DNA of 56,417 nt. It comes from Christensenella sp. UBA2853 (GTDB taxonomy: Bacteria; Bacillota; Clostridia; Christensenellales; Aristaeellaceae). The translations under genes were made by a program, and so were the position numbers. Below, one piece after another: positions 16,986-26,266 of the stretch (its first letter is position 1; every line of letters begins with the position of its first letter). The notes under the pieces were generated by a model. The model was not told where the DNA came from. It was given only the letters and a program-made list of their open reading frames with translations, and searched no databases. The stretch is taken from NCBI GenBank assembly GCA_002350845.1, contig DEFL01000030.1, forward strand, positions 1 to 56,417. The letters run 5' to 3'.

Positions 16986-17176
16986 GAGAGACGATCAAGA
17001 AAATTGTAATTTTTCTGGAAAAACACGCTCAACGAGTTTGTAACTGATCATAGTGGAATTCTGCCGTAGCATTCGGGGAAAGAAGGTGTCGTACACAAAT
17101 GTAGTAATACCAATGGTTTCAGAGAAGCATTTCCCAGTTGCTTTTCCCACTTGGTCCCCATTTACTCTGTTTCTGC

Positions 17177-17213
17177 CCCCCCACTTGCCCCAATCGGGGA
17201 GGCAAGTGGGGGG
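17177..17213. repeat. Strong 13-bp perfect hairpin without T-run
   Basis: CCCCCCACTTGCC (17177-17189) and GGCAAGTGGGGGG (17201-17213) are perfectly complementary with an 11-base interval. ATTCGGGGAAA occurs just after it and also about 140 bases earlier (around 17072), so the hairpin is bounded by a short direct repeat. It precedes the small ORF at 17252 and could sit in its leader. Confidence 0.6.
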
Positions 17214-17251
17214 CATTCGGGGAAAAGCTGACAACGCAAAGGAGTTATGCC

Positions 17252-17434
17252 ATGAAAAAAATGAACTACAAGGCTCGGTGTGAGAAACGAAAGGTTTCCA
17301 AATGTGACTCGATTGTCAGAACCTACAGCAAATTGCAGTCCTCTACGGTTGACTCGCTCGAACACGATCTCCTTGCATACAAAATGGTAGTTTCTGTGCT
17401 TCGCATCTGGTTTCATATTCCCCTGCCGAATTGA
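17252..17434 (+). CDS. Possible small protein, unknown
   Basis: A 60-residue frame beginning MKKMNYKARCEKRKVSKCDS with a good ribosome site (AAAGGAG, seven-base spacing). The N-terminal half is basic and the C-terminal end is hydrophobic (MVVSVLRIWFHIPLPN). I do not recognise it. It lies in an 850-base stretch otherwise without genes, just after the strong hairpin at 17177-17213. Base composition is more AT-rich than the housekeeping genes on either side, so it may be a fragment of a decayed mobile gene rather than a working gene. Confidence 0.3.
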   Translation: MKKMNYKARCEKRKVSKCDSIVRTYSKLQSSTVDSLEHDLLAYKMVVSVLRIWFHIPLPN

Positions 17435-17487
17435 CAGGCGGTTTGCCTTGCGTGAATCCGATTCAGCGATATCCTGGCAGACTGAAA

Positions 17488-17931
17488 TCAGAACGATCTT
17501 CGCAGATAGACCATATCCACCAGCTGAATGCCGCATTCAATGATTGGATGGTCATAATTATCGGTAAAGAAATTCGAAATGATATGCGAACGAACAAACC
17601 CGCACTTTTCATAGAACGGAACAGTCGAAGGACAGTCACCTGTTCCAACCTGCAGGACAGAATACTGCTCTCTGAATGTCCGGATGATAAAAGCAATCAT
17701 CTCTTTCGCATAGCCTTTTCCCTGGTATTCCGGTACTGTAGCAAGATTTTTGATTTCAAGCACACCGTTTCCTTCATCCGTGATGACGCACTCGCATTTG
17801 ATGCCGTTGTCATCGAGAACAAACATCCTGCCGTAAGGGAGATAGCGATCAATCATATCTTCCTGCTCGTCTGCCAGTAAAAGAAGATCAAGATGTTCTT
17901 TTTTGTTTTCTGTTACTTCGAATATTCTCAA
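17488..17931 (-). CDS. GNAT-family N-acetyltransferase
   Basis: Acetyl-CoA-dependent acetyltransferase of 147 residues. The acetyl-CoA loop motif A reads NLATVPEYQGKGYAKEMI (near residues 62-79, Q-x-x-G-x-G), and the downstream STVPFYEKCGFV is typical motif B. The substrate is not predictable; sequence style recalls YvbK-like members. Translation begins at TTG (17931), supported by a close GGAGGTAAACA; no ATG gives a full N-terminus. It is AT-richer than the housekeeping genes, like the next gene. Confidence 0.85.
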   Translation of the reverse strand: MRIFEVTENKKEHLDLLLLADEQEDMIDRYLPYGRMFVLDDNGIKCECVITDEGNGVLEIKNLATVPEYQGKGYAKEMIAFIIRTFREQYSVLQVGTGDCPSTVPFYEKCGFVRSHIISNFFTDNYDHPIIECGIQLVDMVYLRRSF

Positions 17932-18033
17932 TGTTTACCTCCGTAAATATTGAACGGATACGTGCCGGACAAGCTGGAATTTGTATGATGAACTTCCGGG
18001 TTATTCTGCCATCGGGCATCCTGAAACAGGTTT

Positions 18034-18510
18034 TCAGTGATTCGCATGCATGGCAGTGTATCCATTCTCAAATTCTTTTCCTGCATCAGATGCTGCGATG
18101 TCAGATGCCGTTAAATCACCCTTTCCATCATAGCGGTAGAATCGTCCGCTTTCTGCGATAAACTCCAGGATACAATAGTCTTCATCATTAACGCCCTTTG
18201 GATAGTATTTCTCATCCCCTGCGTTCCACAGGAGTTCTCTGTATTCCCTTTCAAAATGAATAACAGCATGCCCAAACAGGCAAAGCCCTTCAAAAGTCGA
18301 ATCATCAGAGAAATACAGACAGGCATTTCCATTCTTCAGCAGACTTTGCACATGAGATGAACTTGTATTTGTCGAGATCAAATGTCTGCCCATTCCCTTG
18401 TGCCATACGCAAAAAACTCTTCGGACATTTTGTCTGCCCATCTCGTCAGCATAGCCGATGGTTGCAAACAGAGAACGGTTTATAAGATTCATCATTTCAT
18501 CTCGTGTCAT
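18034..18510 (-). CDS. Pyridoxamine 5'-phosphate oxidase-like FMN-binding protein
   Basis: Split-barrel flavin-binding fold of 158 residues. The pattern LFATIGYADEMGRQNVRRVFCVWHKGMGRHLISTN followed by LLKNGNACLYFSDD, then GLCLFGHAVI, is that of small PNPOx-like proteins. The biological substrate is unknown; relatives include nitroimidazole-type reductases, which is a family-level remark only. GGGAGGAAAACC precedes the ATG. It is separated from the GNAT gene by about 100 bases and is likely in the same leftward unit. Confidence 0.75.
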   Translation of the reverse strand: MTRDEMMNLINRSLFATIGYADEMGRQNVRRVFCVWHKGMGRHLISTNTSSSHVQSLLKNGNACLYFSDDSTFEGLCLFGHAVIHFEREYRELLWNAGDEKYYPKGVNDEDYCILEFIAESGRFYRYDGKGDLTASDIAASDAGKEFENGYTAMHANH

Positions 18511-18630
18511 GGTTTTCCTCCCACATTTCCGATGGTTCGCTGTGTTTATTATCGCTGTAAAGAATGCATGAATCCATAGGATGAGCAGGAAGGATTTTTC
18601 CTGATGGAAGCATGCTGCTCAACTTTTAAG

Positions 18631-18669
18631 AAAAAAGAGACATGGAGTCATTGCAGGCTCCGTATCTCT
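18631..18669 (-). terminator. Terminator, leftward
   Basis: Minus-strand arms AGAGATACGGAG and CTCCATGTCTCT (one wobble, one mismatch) are followed by a T-run. It is the second of two tandem hairpins downstream of the solute-binding-protein gene. Confidence 0.6.
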
Positions 18670-18683
18670 TCTTTTGATATCCA

Positions 18684-18716
18684 GAAAAAAAGGAGCGGGA
18701 GTTTTGCTCCCGCTCC
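18684..18716 (-). terminator. Terminator after the solute-binding-protein gene
   Basis: Perfect 10-base arms GGAGCGGGAG and CTCCCGCTCC with a 5-base loop, followed on the minus strand by seven T. It ends the leftward esterase/transport operon. Confidence 0.88.
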
Positions 18717-18735
18717 GAGGTGACATTCTGGATGC

Positions 18736-20346
18736 TCAGCGAGCCATGTAACGGTCATATGCACTCTGATATGCATTGATGACTTCATCGACGCTCAGGG
18801 AATGGAGAGTCTCGACAAAGCTGTCCAGATTCTCCAGCGGTTCAAGGCCCATGATGAACTTGACGGTCATCTCGTTGACGTAGGTTTCAATATCGCCGTA
18901 ATAGTCACCATAGACTTCTTTTTCCCCTTCATTGAGGGTGACGCCGGCAGGGAATGAATAGCTGTAGTCGTTGTTCGTATCCCAGACGCGGCCGTTGGCA
19001 AACACGGATTCATCAAATTCACGGCCGAGATTGGTCTCAAACGGCCAGCTGATGAAAGCGGCATAGGCGGACATCATATGAGTGGAAGTGCCCAGATCGT
19101 TGTTCATGATCAGGTCAGTAAATACAGGAACGCCGTCTACCAGTTCATAGGACTTGCCTTCCGTGCCGTAATTGCAGAGCATGAAGCCTTCATCGGTATA
19201 AAGCTGATCGAGAAGTTGCAGAGCCAGTTCGGGATGCTTGCAGGCGGTGGAGATAGCAGCAGCCTTGGCAATGGAGGCGCCGCCCTTGATCTGACCGTAA
19301 TGAAGCTGCTGGCCTTCTTTCAGGACCGGATACGGGACAGGAACAAACTTGAAGTCAGGATCCACTGCAACGCCCAGGCTGTTGATATAATCCAGCACGC
19401 CGCCGTGTTCGCTGGTGGCAGCGCAGAGATTGCTGCTCATCATGGCAATACCGTCATCAAATGTAACAGTGGAGGTAAAGTCGGGGTCAATCAGGCCTTC
19501 AGCATACCACTGAGCCATCAGAGCCACATACTCTCTGTAGCCTTCTGTGAGCGGACCGTACTGTACTTTGCCGTCCTTGACAAAGAAGTTGCCGCCCTGG
19601 GCTACGTCGGCCATGCCGAAATCAAAGGCTGCGTTCAGTGCGTTGTACTTGCTGATGCCGGTATAGGCCAGACCGAAACCACGGGTCATGCCCAGTTCAT
19701 TCTTGGCGCGTGTGAGATACTCGTGCCAGTCGTCGAAGGTGACAGGCATTTCCATGCCGAGCTTGTCCAGGATATCCTTGCGGATGATCAGACCGCACTG
19801 GGTTTCGCCTTCCTTGTCCATATAGGGCATCTGGCAGAAATACGGCATGCGGCCGCTGTCGGTGACCGTGTTGATTTCACGATACAGGCTTGCATGACGT
19901 GCTTTTTCATAGTTCGGTGCATACTGCTCAACAAGATCCTTCAGATCAATGATGATGCCTTCATCGATGGCGGCGTCTCCGCCCTTGCTGTAGTTGTTGT
20001 CAAACCCGATGATGATATCGGCATATTTGCCGGATGTCAGCATCAGGGAGAAGTTGTTGGCGTCCTCGCCGATGGGCGGGACGATCATTTCCAGATGAAT
20101 GCCGGTCTTTTCCTCAAGGGTTTTGAGGATATCCAGGTTCTGAATATCACCGACAACATTGGTGACATCGTGGGATGTGATGCCGCACCAGATGGTCAGG
20201 GTGACAGGTTCATCCGTGAGATGCTGGATTTTTGTGCCGTCAGGTGAAGCATGATCCGCAAGCGTAGGCCACTCGACGGTTTCCGCACAGGCACAGCCCA
20301 GCAGCATCAGTGCTGCCAGAAGAATGGACAGGAGACGTTTCAACAT
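18736..20346 (-). CDS. Extracellular solute-binding lipoprotein (LplA/YtcQ-like)
   Basis: Lipid-anchored substrate-binding protein of a carbohydrate ABC importer, 536 residues. The N-terminus MLKRLLSILLAALMLLGCACA is a lipoprotein signal with a lipobox cysteine in LLGC. The mature part has the EEKTGIHLEMI and KYADIIIGFDNN features of large Bacillota sugar-binding proteins. The matching LplB/LplC-type permeases are at 26.5-28.3 kb on the other strand. No ATPase is encoded nearby, as usual for systems that share MsmX. The ATG at 20346 follows GAAAGGGG. It is last in the leftward operon. Confidence 0.9.
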   Translation of the reverse strand: MLKRLLSILLAALMLLGCACAETVEWPTLADHASPDGTKIQHLTDEPVTLTIWCGITSHDVTNVVGDIQNLDILKTLEEKTGIHLEMIVPPIGEDANNFSLMLTSGKYADIIIGFDNNYSKGGDAAIDEGIIIDLKDLVEQYAPNYEKARHASLYREINTVTDSGRMPYFCQMPYMDKEGETQCGLIIRKDILDKLGMEMPVTFDDWHEYLTRAKNELGMTRGFGLAYTGISKYNALNAAFDFGMADVAQGGNFFVKDGKVQYGPLTEGYREYVALMAQWYAEGLIDPDFTSTVTFDDGIAMMSSNLCAATSEHGGVLDYINSLGVAVDPDFKFVPVPYPVLKEGQQLHYGQIKGGASIAKAAAISTACKHPELALQLLDQLYTDEGFMLCNYGTEGKSYELVDGVPVFTDLIMNNDLGTSTHMMSAYAAFISWPFETNLGREFDESVFANGRVWDTNNDYSYSFPAGVTLNEGEKEVYGDYYGDIETYVNEMTVKFIMGLEPLENLDSFVETLHSLSVDEVINAYQSAYDRYMAR

Positions 20347-20440
20347 GGTGAAAACCCCTTTCATGATAGATATAGATTGGTGCACAGCACCGTTTCAGCC
20401 GGCATGCCAGCACGGCCGAAGAGACAGATTGGGAGCGCTG

Positions 20441-22096
20441 TCAGCACAGCGGCAGATCCAGGAAGAACCCATCGCGGTTTTCCGGATACAGGGTAACGCA
20501 GGAATTGACCATGACCGGGTCTGAAGCGGGACGCGCGCAGGTGCCGTGATTGACATCGTATTTGGGGAAGGCGCTTCCGCTGAATTCGGCCACAAGACGA
20601 TGGCCTGAGGGAATGGTATAGCGCACATGGCCGAGAAGAATCTCTGCCGGGCGGATTTCGCCGGTTTGAAGAGGCTGTCGGTTCCATCCGGCAGCATAGC
20701 TTGCACGGACAGCACCGTCACAGAATCGGAAGAAGCGCGAGGCGGCAAAGGATTCGCCTGGCGAGAGATCCCCAAGACTGAGCATGACATCCGCATCGCG
20801 GGCATCGGATGAGAGAAGGACTGAAGCACGGACCAGTCCGCAGACGCACAGGTCTTCAGGCAGCGGATCGCTGATAAAAATCAGACGTCTCTCATCTGCA
20901 GTGTCCGGAAGACGGGAGACGCCGTACCCCGGATACGGCAGAGGCTTTGCAGGAAAATGACGGAAGGAGGCCCCGGCGGCGTGCGTATCGGGCAGATCTG
21001 AAAGAAGGGTCATGTCGGCGAGATCGACTCGGTAAGACGCTGAGGAGGAAGGCCAGACTGTCCCGCTGAAGCAGGAAGCGCCTGAAGGCGTAAAATAGCG
21101 TACAGGCGGGAAGTCCGGAGAAGGCGCATCCTTCAGGAAATGATCGAACCAGGAAACGAATTCAGACTGCAGGTCGACGGCATACACACCGTTTTCCAGC
21201 GCACTGTCCGGACGCGCGGGCGGCTCACCGGGCTGCCATGGAGCAATGAGAACGCGGCTGTCCACGCCGCATCTGCGCTGCGTCATGCAGTGATCGATCA
21301 GGGGCGTGCGCGAGGAATCGTACCAGCCGGCCACATAGAAGGCCGGAACCTTCATCCGCGTCAGATCTGCATCGCGCCCTTCCTTGTGCAGCAGTGTGAA
21401 GTCGTCAAACCCCTCAAGAAGATGCCGGCGGTAGTCCTCCAGCAGAGGAAAGGGCGTGTCCTGGAGGGCGGGCATGGAGGAGAGGGGCAGAGCGGAAAGC
21501 TGGCTGACCGGATAGTCACGCAGCCATGAAAGCAGACGCGGCAGCATACGCTTGGTTGTTTCCGGATCGTAACGGCCGTCATGCAGCCGGGAGATCAGAC
21601 GGCTCATGCACCATCCGATATGCGAGGAAAAGAGGAAGCCGCGGTTGTCGCAGTCACGGTTGATGGAAACGCTGGTCTGCATCGGGCATACGGCGCGCAG
21701 ATGCGGAGGAGCTTCCAGAGCGGCCATGATCTGAAGATAGCCTGAGAAATAACTGCCGAACATGCCGACGGCGCCTGTGCACCAGGTCTGAGCGGCGAGC
21801 CATTCCACCGTATCATATCCGTCCGGACCGTCTGCAGTGAAGCGGTCAAACTCACCGTCTGATTCCCCCAGGCCGCGCACATCCTGAATGAAAACCGCAT
21901 AGCCGCGGCGCACATAATAAGCGGGATCATACTGCAGAAACGAGCGGCTGAAATCCCGTTTTCGGAACACTGTGCGAAGGAGAAGCACAGGCCAGCATCC
22001 ATCCTCTGCGGGACGGTACAGGTCTCCGCGCAGGATGGTGCCGTCGCGCATCGGCGTTTCAAGGTTATACAGACAGAGCATGCTCTCAGAGCTCAT
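20441..22096 (-). CDS. CocE/NonD-type alpha/beta hydrolase with altered nucleophile elbow
   Basis: Member of the X-Pro dipeptidyl-peptidase S15/CocE family, 551 residues. It has the N-terminal hydrolase fold (RDGTILRGDLYRPAEDGCWPVLLLRT, FIQDVRGLGESDGEFDRF) and a C-terminal jelly-roll domain. The catalytic elbow reads GMFGSYFSGY, whereas the paralogue at 29508 reads GMFGLSYPGF. A gapless alignment puts Tyr at the nucleophile serine, so activity is uncertain. The substrate is probably an ester or amide. The start at 22096 overlaps the upstream esterase stop (ATGA). Third gene of the leftward operon. Confidence 0.85.
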   Translation of the reverse strand: MSSESMLCLYNLETPMRDGTILRGDLYRPAEDGCWPVLLLRTVFRKRDFSRSFLQYDPAYYVRRGYAVFIQDVRGLGESDGEFDRFTADGPDGYDTVEWLAAQTWCTGAVGMFGSYFSGYLQIMAALEAPPHLRAVCPMQTSVSINRDCDNRGFLFSSHIGWCMSRLISRLHDGRYDPETTKRMLPRLLSWLRDYPVSQLSALPLSSMPALQDTPFPLLEDYRRHLLEGFDDFTLLHKEGRDADLTRMKVPAFYVAGWYDSSRTPLIDHCMTQRRCGVDSRVLIAPWQPGEPPARPDSALENGVYAVDLQSEFVSWFDHFLKDAPSPDFPPVRYFTPSGASCFSGTVWPSSSASYRVDLADMTLLSDLPDTHAAGASFRHFPAKPLPYPGYGVSRLPDTADERRLIFISDPLPEDLCVCGLVRASVLLSSDARDADVMLSLGDLSPGESFAASRFFRFCDGAVRASYAAGWNRQPLQTGEIRPAEILLGHVRYTIPSGHRLVAEFSGSAFPKYDVNHGTCARPASDPVMVNSCVTLYPENRDGFFLDLPLC

Positions 22097-22908
22097 CCGA
22101 ACACCTCGTTTTTTCGGGGCCGGATCGGCAGCCACTGGATAAACACTTCCAGCCAGCGATCCCAGAAGTCGAAATAATGGATGCCGTCACTGTTGAAGAA
22201 CACAACATCGAAAGGATTGGGCAGGGTGGTAAAGTACTGCAGATCTTCTTTTTCAGCATTGTAGCAGCCGTCCTGTCTGCCGCAGCATGCAAAGATCTTC
22301 GGCAGAGGCTTGCCGCTCTCGGAGGCGAGACGGGCCAGATAACGGTTGTCATTATCGGTATTGTGGCATTTGCTTAAATCTCCGTCATCCACGCCGAAGA
22401 CCTGCCAGCGGATAAAGTTCAGGGGATGGCGCTTGCCGCCGGGAATCATGGGACCGATCATGTCGATGAAATTGGCACTGGAAAAGATGCCCATGGCAGC
22501 ATATTTCTCCGGTTTGGTAAAACCGAGCTTCATGGTGCCGTGACCGCCCATGCTCATGCCGCCGACAAAGTTGTCTTCGCGCAGAGGCGAGACAGGCATC
22601 TGAGAATAGATGATCCGGGGAAGTTCCTCTGTGACATAATCAAAATAGCGGCCGCCGTCTGTATTGGCGTAGAAGCTGGTCTCGACAGAGGGCATGACAA
22701 CAGCCAGACCGCGGTGCTGTGCGTAGCGCTCCACTGCGGTAAAGCGCTGCCACATGGAACAGTCGTCCGTGGCTCCGTGAAGCAGCCAGAGTACGGGATA
22801 CTTATCGTTGTCCAGTTTGCGCTGATCCGACTTTTCAGGCAGGATGACATTGACAGGAACCATACGGGTCAGACATTCGGAATACAGATCCATTCTGATC
22901 AATGACAT
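22093..22908 (-). CDS. Esterase (alpha/beta hydrolase, tributyrin/EstA type)
   Basis: Intracellular carboxylesterase of 271 residues related to bacterial feruloyl/acetyl esterases and tributyrin esterase. PVLWLLHGATDDCSMWQR supplies the oxyanion-hole HG motif, GMSMGGHG is the nucleophile elbow (Ser near residue 118), and a DGIHYFDFW segment near the C-terminus carries the likely catalytic His. No signal peptide is present, so it probably acts on imported esterified sugars (inference). It is related to the neighbours at 22913 and 31201. Second gene of the leftward operon. Confidence 0.88.
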   Translation of the reverse strand: MSLIRMDLYSECLTRMVPVNVILPEKSDQRKLDNDKYPVLWLLHGATDDCSMWQRFTAVERYAQHRGLAVVMPSVETSFYANTDGGRYFDYVTEELPRIIYSQMPVSPLREDNFVGGMSMGGHGTMKLGFTKPEKYAAMGIFSSANFIDMIGPMIPGGKRHPLNFIRWQVFGVDDGDLSKCHNTDNDNRYLARLASESGKPLPKIFACCGRQDGCYNAEKEDLQYFTTLPNPFDVVFFNSDGIHYFDFWDRWLEVFIQWLPIRPRKNEVFG

Positions 22909-22912
22909 GCTC

Positions 22913-23722
22913 TCACCTCCGATCCTTTAATACTGTATCAAGGAACACACTGATCCACTTGTCGCGGAAAGCATCGCTGTGACCGCCGGGCTCAGTGTGG
23001 AATTCATAGCGGAAGGGATTGCCTTCAAAGCTTTCAAAGAACGCTTTCAGACCAAGACCGACCGGATAGGCGTGGTCTTCGCTTCCAACAGCATGGAAGA
23101 CTCTCGGCACAGGCTTTCCTTCTTCAATGATGCGGCGGGCATTGAGCAGCACATCGTGCTCCGGATTGCCCTCCAGGTCACCCGTGTCTTCCACCCCGAA
23201 GTTGACCATATTGACACTCATCTTTCCGGGACCGCCGGGAGCGGAGGGGCCGCCGGCAGATTTAGGCCGCAGATGTTCAAGCGGAATGATGGAGCTGGCC
23301 GAAATCACGCCGATGGTGCCGTACTGCTCGGGACAGCGCATGCCCAGAGAAATCGCACCGCTCCCGCCCAGAGAGAAGCCTGCGATATACTGATCCTCCC
23401 GGGCCATGGAGATGCGTGGGAACATATGGTGAATAATCTGGGGCAGTTCTTTTGTCAGGAAATCAAAGTAATCGGCTCCCCAGTACATGTTGCAGTAGCG
23501 GCTGTAGCCAGCATGAGGCATGACAACAGCGATCTGATGCTTGTCGGCATAGCTGCGGATCCGGGTCTGGTGCAGCCAGTCGTTTTCATTTCCTCCGCCG
23601 CCGTGAAGCAGCCACAGGACCGGGTAACTGCCCGGCTTGCGGTCATCCGGCAGAATCACGTTCATGGAGTCATGCAGCAGCAGGACTTCCGAACGAAAGT
23701 TAATCTGCATGAGTGTATTCAT
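22913..23722 (-). CDS. Esterase (alpha/beta hydrolase)
   Basis: Second esterase of the same family, 269 residues. It shows PVLWLLHGGGGNENDW (oxyanion hole), nucleophile elbow AGFSLGGSGA, and the C-terminal histidine in EPGGHSDAFRD. It is the first gene of the leftward operon; the next esterase begins five bases downstream. A glycine/proline-rich insertion (SAGGPSAPGGPGK) before the cap region is unusual for the family. The promoter is at 23804-23831. Confidence 0.88.
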   Translation of the reverse strand: MNTLMQINFRSEVLLLHDSMNVILPDDRKPGSYPVLWLLHGGGGNENDWLHQTRIRSYADKHQIAVVMPHAGYSRYCNMYWGADYFDFLTKELPQIIHHMFPRISMAREDQYIAGFSLGGSGAISLGMRCPEQYGTIGVISASSIIPLEHLRPKSAGGPSAPGGPGKMSVNMVNFGVEDTGDLEGNPEHDVLLNARRIIEEGKPVPRVFHAVGSEDHAYPVGLGLKAFFESFEGNPFRYEFHTEPGGHSDAFRDKWISVFLDTVLKDRR

Positions 23723-23803
23723 GGTTCTGGATCACTCCCTTTGATATATTCAGTTTCACGATCAGACGGGAGCCTCTGTCAGAAAGGCTCTCCTGCTGGG
23801 TTC

Positions 23804-23831
23804 AGTATAAAACGGCCCGGGACAGCGTCAA
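23804..23831 (-). promoter_or_regulatory. Sigma-A promoter for the leftward esterase operon
   Basis: Minus-strand TTGACG (23831-23826), 16-base spacer, TATACT (23809-23804), about 80 bases upstream of the first esterase start. Confidence 0.75.
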
Positions 23832-23957
23832 TACACAGGTTTTTGGATTGCCATGCTCTATTTTTACACGGCATTCCGGATGGGTTAAAAACGGACACTG
23901 ACACCCGTAAAAAATGAACATCTGCACAAACGGCCCGGCTGAGAAAAAGGAGTCCGG

Positions 23958-23986
23958 TTGACAAGGGAATGTGGCGCGGCTAAAAT
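23958..23986 (+). promoter_or_regulatory. Sigma-A promoter for the AraC-type regulator
   Basis: Perfect TTGACA (-35), 17-base spacer, TAAAAT (-10), about 50 bases upstream of the regulator start. With the divergent promoter at 23804-23831 it leaves about 125 bases in which shared control sites could lie. Confidence 0.8.
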
Positions 23987-24037
23987 GAAATAGCAAATAC
24001 GGCACTCAGCTGATGCCGGAATTACAGGACGATATAA

Positions 24038-26266
24038 ATGAAACACAATCTATGGAAATCCAGGACCTTTCGAATCTGGATCATCTGTTATCTTATTGTG
24101 CTGCTCATCCCGCTTGCTTTCAGCGGCATTCTGCAGGAGCATACCTCCGGAAGGCTGCACGAACGGGCGATGGAAGACGGCAGCCATTCACTGGAGCTGC
24201 TGGCGGGTATCACCGATGAAAGGCTGACCGGGGTGATCACTCAGGCAAACACCATCTGTACAGCCTCGGATATGATCAAACTGCGTTTTATTGAACTGCC
24301 TTTTGATGCCAGGAAATACTATGAAGTTCATCAGCGGGCTTCTTTTCTGACGAATTTCAGCGCACAGAATGACATGGTCAGCGGCTGCTATGTGTACTGC
24401 GACAACCTGAAAAGCATTGTGGATGCCCATCATATTTATACCCGGGACAATCAGTACAGCAGGATTGTGACACAGGTGTTCGGCCTGGAGGAGACAGTCT
24501 TTGAATCGCTGGTCAGCAGCCGTCATACGCTGGATTTTTACAGGGTCAGCGGAGGAGAAAAACTGCTGCTGGTGAAGAGCTTTTCATCTGGTATCCGGTA
24601 TGATTCGCCGCGGCTGACGCTGATTATGGTACTGGACACTTCAAAACTGAAGGATTTTTTCCATATGGCAGGTGAGAACTGGCAGGGAGAGGCTGTGCTG
24701 CTTCTTCCGGAGGCTGCGATCACAGGACAGAGCGCGGACTGGATCACATCCGAAAGCAGGATCACCCCCGGAAAAGACAGTGTCACGGTTTATCAGAAAA
24801 GTGAAATTGCGGATGAGATCGGGTATGCACTGATGATTCCTCAGTCGCGTCTGATGGCCGATGCAAACAGCAGCCGCAGGCTGTTTCTGGGATTCTGCCT
24901 TGCAGTGCTGCTTCTGGGCAGTACGGTGGCATTTCTGTTTGCACGCCGGAATTATCAGCCGGTTCGGGAACTGAGCCGCGCAGTCGAGGCAGATGAAGCA
25001 GAGAATGACTTTTCTGCCATCTCACGGCGTGTCGGCGAGATGCAGGCCGAGATGGCGCGTCTTGGAATGATTGAAGATCAGCAGAATTTTGAAGCACTCC
25101 TGAACGGCAAATGGTCAAGAACAGGCAATGACCCGGTCCGGCTGGCCGATGGCAGCTTTGACGGGGACCTCTTTATTACAGCGCTTCTGGAACCGGAGAG
25201 GGAGGATGCGGAGACTGCGGATGAAGAGCTTTTCCTGCGCAGCCTGAATGATCAGCTTGCTGCGGAGGCAGGCGGCTCATGCAAGGCCATTGTGCGTCCT
25301 TACAAGGACGGATATGCTGCGGTTCTCGGATTTGCGGGGAATGTGAGCCGATACGATGCACAGCTCTATGCACAGAAACTGATGAAAAATGTGCTTTCAA
25401 AGGACACGGCCTTCCCTGCCCTGTCCGGCTATCTGGGTGACACCCATGAAGGCCTGGAAGGGATTGCGCAGTCCTATAAAGAGGCTGTGACCGCACGTGA
25501 GTATGCAAACTTTGTGTCGAAAACAGGCCGTCAGATTGTGCTCTTCGATGAAACCATGGTTTCCAGCGGGATTTCCTGGCAGGACTATGATATCGTGGAT
25601 GCAGAACGCCGTTTTGTATCGCTGATGCTGGCAGGAGACTATGATGCCAGCGAGAGCCTGCTGCATGAAATCCTTTCCTACTATACCGGACAGGAAGGCC
25701 TTTCACTGCGTGTGATGCAGACAAGGATGTACGGCGTGATCAATATGATGGTGAACGTCCTCCATGAGGTCGAGCCGGAAATGGGGACGAACCCGGATGA
25801 TCTGAATGATCCGATGGAACTGCTGCTGCATGCACGGACCATGCAGGAGCTCGAAGATGTCATGAGCCGGATCCTGCAGCAGCTGCGCATGCAACATGAG
25901 GAGACGCAGGATCAGCTCGGAGCCAGGCTCGATGCTGTCACCCGCTTTATTCATGCGAATTATGCGGATGAGAATCTGAGCGTACAGATGCTGGCCGATC
26001 ATTTTGAACTGTCCCTGCCCTATCTTTCCAGAGAATTCAAGAACAGCCGGGGAATCGGCGTGCTGAATTACATCAATCATTACCGGATTGAAAAGGCCAA
26101 GGAGATTCTGACCCAGGAGGAGGGCATTACGCTTTCTGAAACAGCCCGCCGGGTGGGATACAGCAGCAGTCAGACGCTGATCCGCATTTTCAAGCGGTAC
26201 GAAGGCGTGACGCCGGGACAGTACAGGAGCGGAAAAACAGGTTCGGCCGGTGAAATGGAAGAATAG
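24038..26266 (+). CDS. Membrane-anchored AraC-family regulator with extracellular sensor
   Basis: One-component transmembrane regulator of 742 residues. TM1 (IWIICYLIVLLIPLAFSGIL, about 13-32) and TM2 (LFLGFCLAVLLLGSTVAFLFA, about 284-304) enclose a roughly 250-residue external sensor of the Cache-like type found in YesN/YtdP relatives. A HAMP-like linker and a central ligand/dimer region follow. The C-terminal AraC DNA-binding domain (about 640-735) contains LSVQMLADHFELSLPYLSREFK and ETARRVGYSSSQTLIRIFKR. It lies between the leftward and rightward arms of the ester/sugar locus and probably controls both (inference from position). Confidence 0.9.
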   Translation: MKHNLWKSRTFRIWIICYLIVLLIPLAFSGILQEHTSGRLHERAMEDGSHSLELLAGITDERLTGVITQANTICTASDMIKLRFIELPFDARKYYEVHQRASFLTNFSAQNDMVSGCYVYCDNLKSIVDAHHIYTRDNQYSRIVTQVFGLEETVFESLVSSRHTLDFYRVSGGEKLLLVKSFSSGIRYDSPRLTLIMVLDTSKLKDFFHMAGENWQGEAVLLLPEAAITGQSADWITSESRITPGKDSVTVYQKSEIADEIGYALMIPQSRLMADANSSRRLFLGFCLAVLLLGSTVAFLFARRNYQPVRELSRAVEADEAENDFSAISRRVGEMQAEMARLGMIEDQQNFEALLNGKWSRTGNDPVRLADGSFDGDLFITALLEPEREDAETADEELFLRSLNDQLAAEAGGSCKAIVRPYKDGYAAVLGFAGNVSRYDAQLYAQKLMKNVLSKDTAFPALSGYLGDTHEGLEGIAQSYKEAVTAREYANFVSKTGRQIVLFDETMVSSGISWQDYDIVDAERRFVSLMLAGDYDASESLLHEILSYYTGQEGLSLRVMQTRMYGVINMMVNVLHEVEPEMGTNPDDLNDPMELLLHARTMQELEDVMSRILQQLRMQHEETQDQLGARLDAVTRFIHANYADENLSVQMLADHFELSLPYLSREFKNSRGIGVLNYINHYRIEKAKEILTQEEGITLSETARRVGYSSSQTLIRIFKRYEGVTPGQYRSGKTGSAGEMEE

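Noticed and set aside
16814..17234. Two leftward frames (16814-17032 and 16995-17234) in the gene-poor stretch
   Set aside because: Neither has a convincing ribosome site or recognisable family, and they overlap the hairpin structures; they may be decayed coding remains but I cannot support them as genes.
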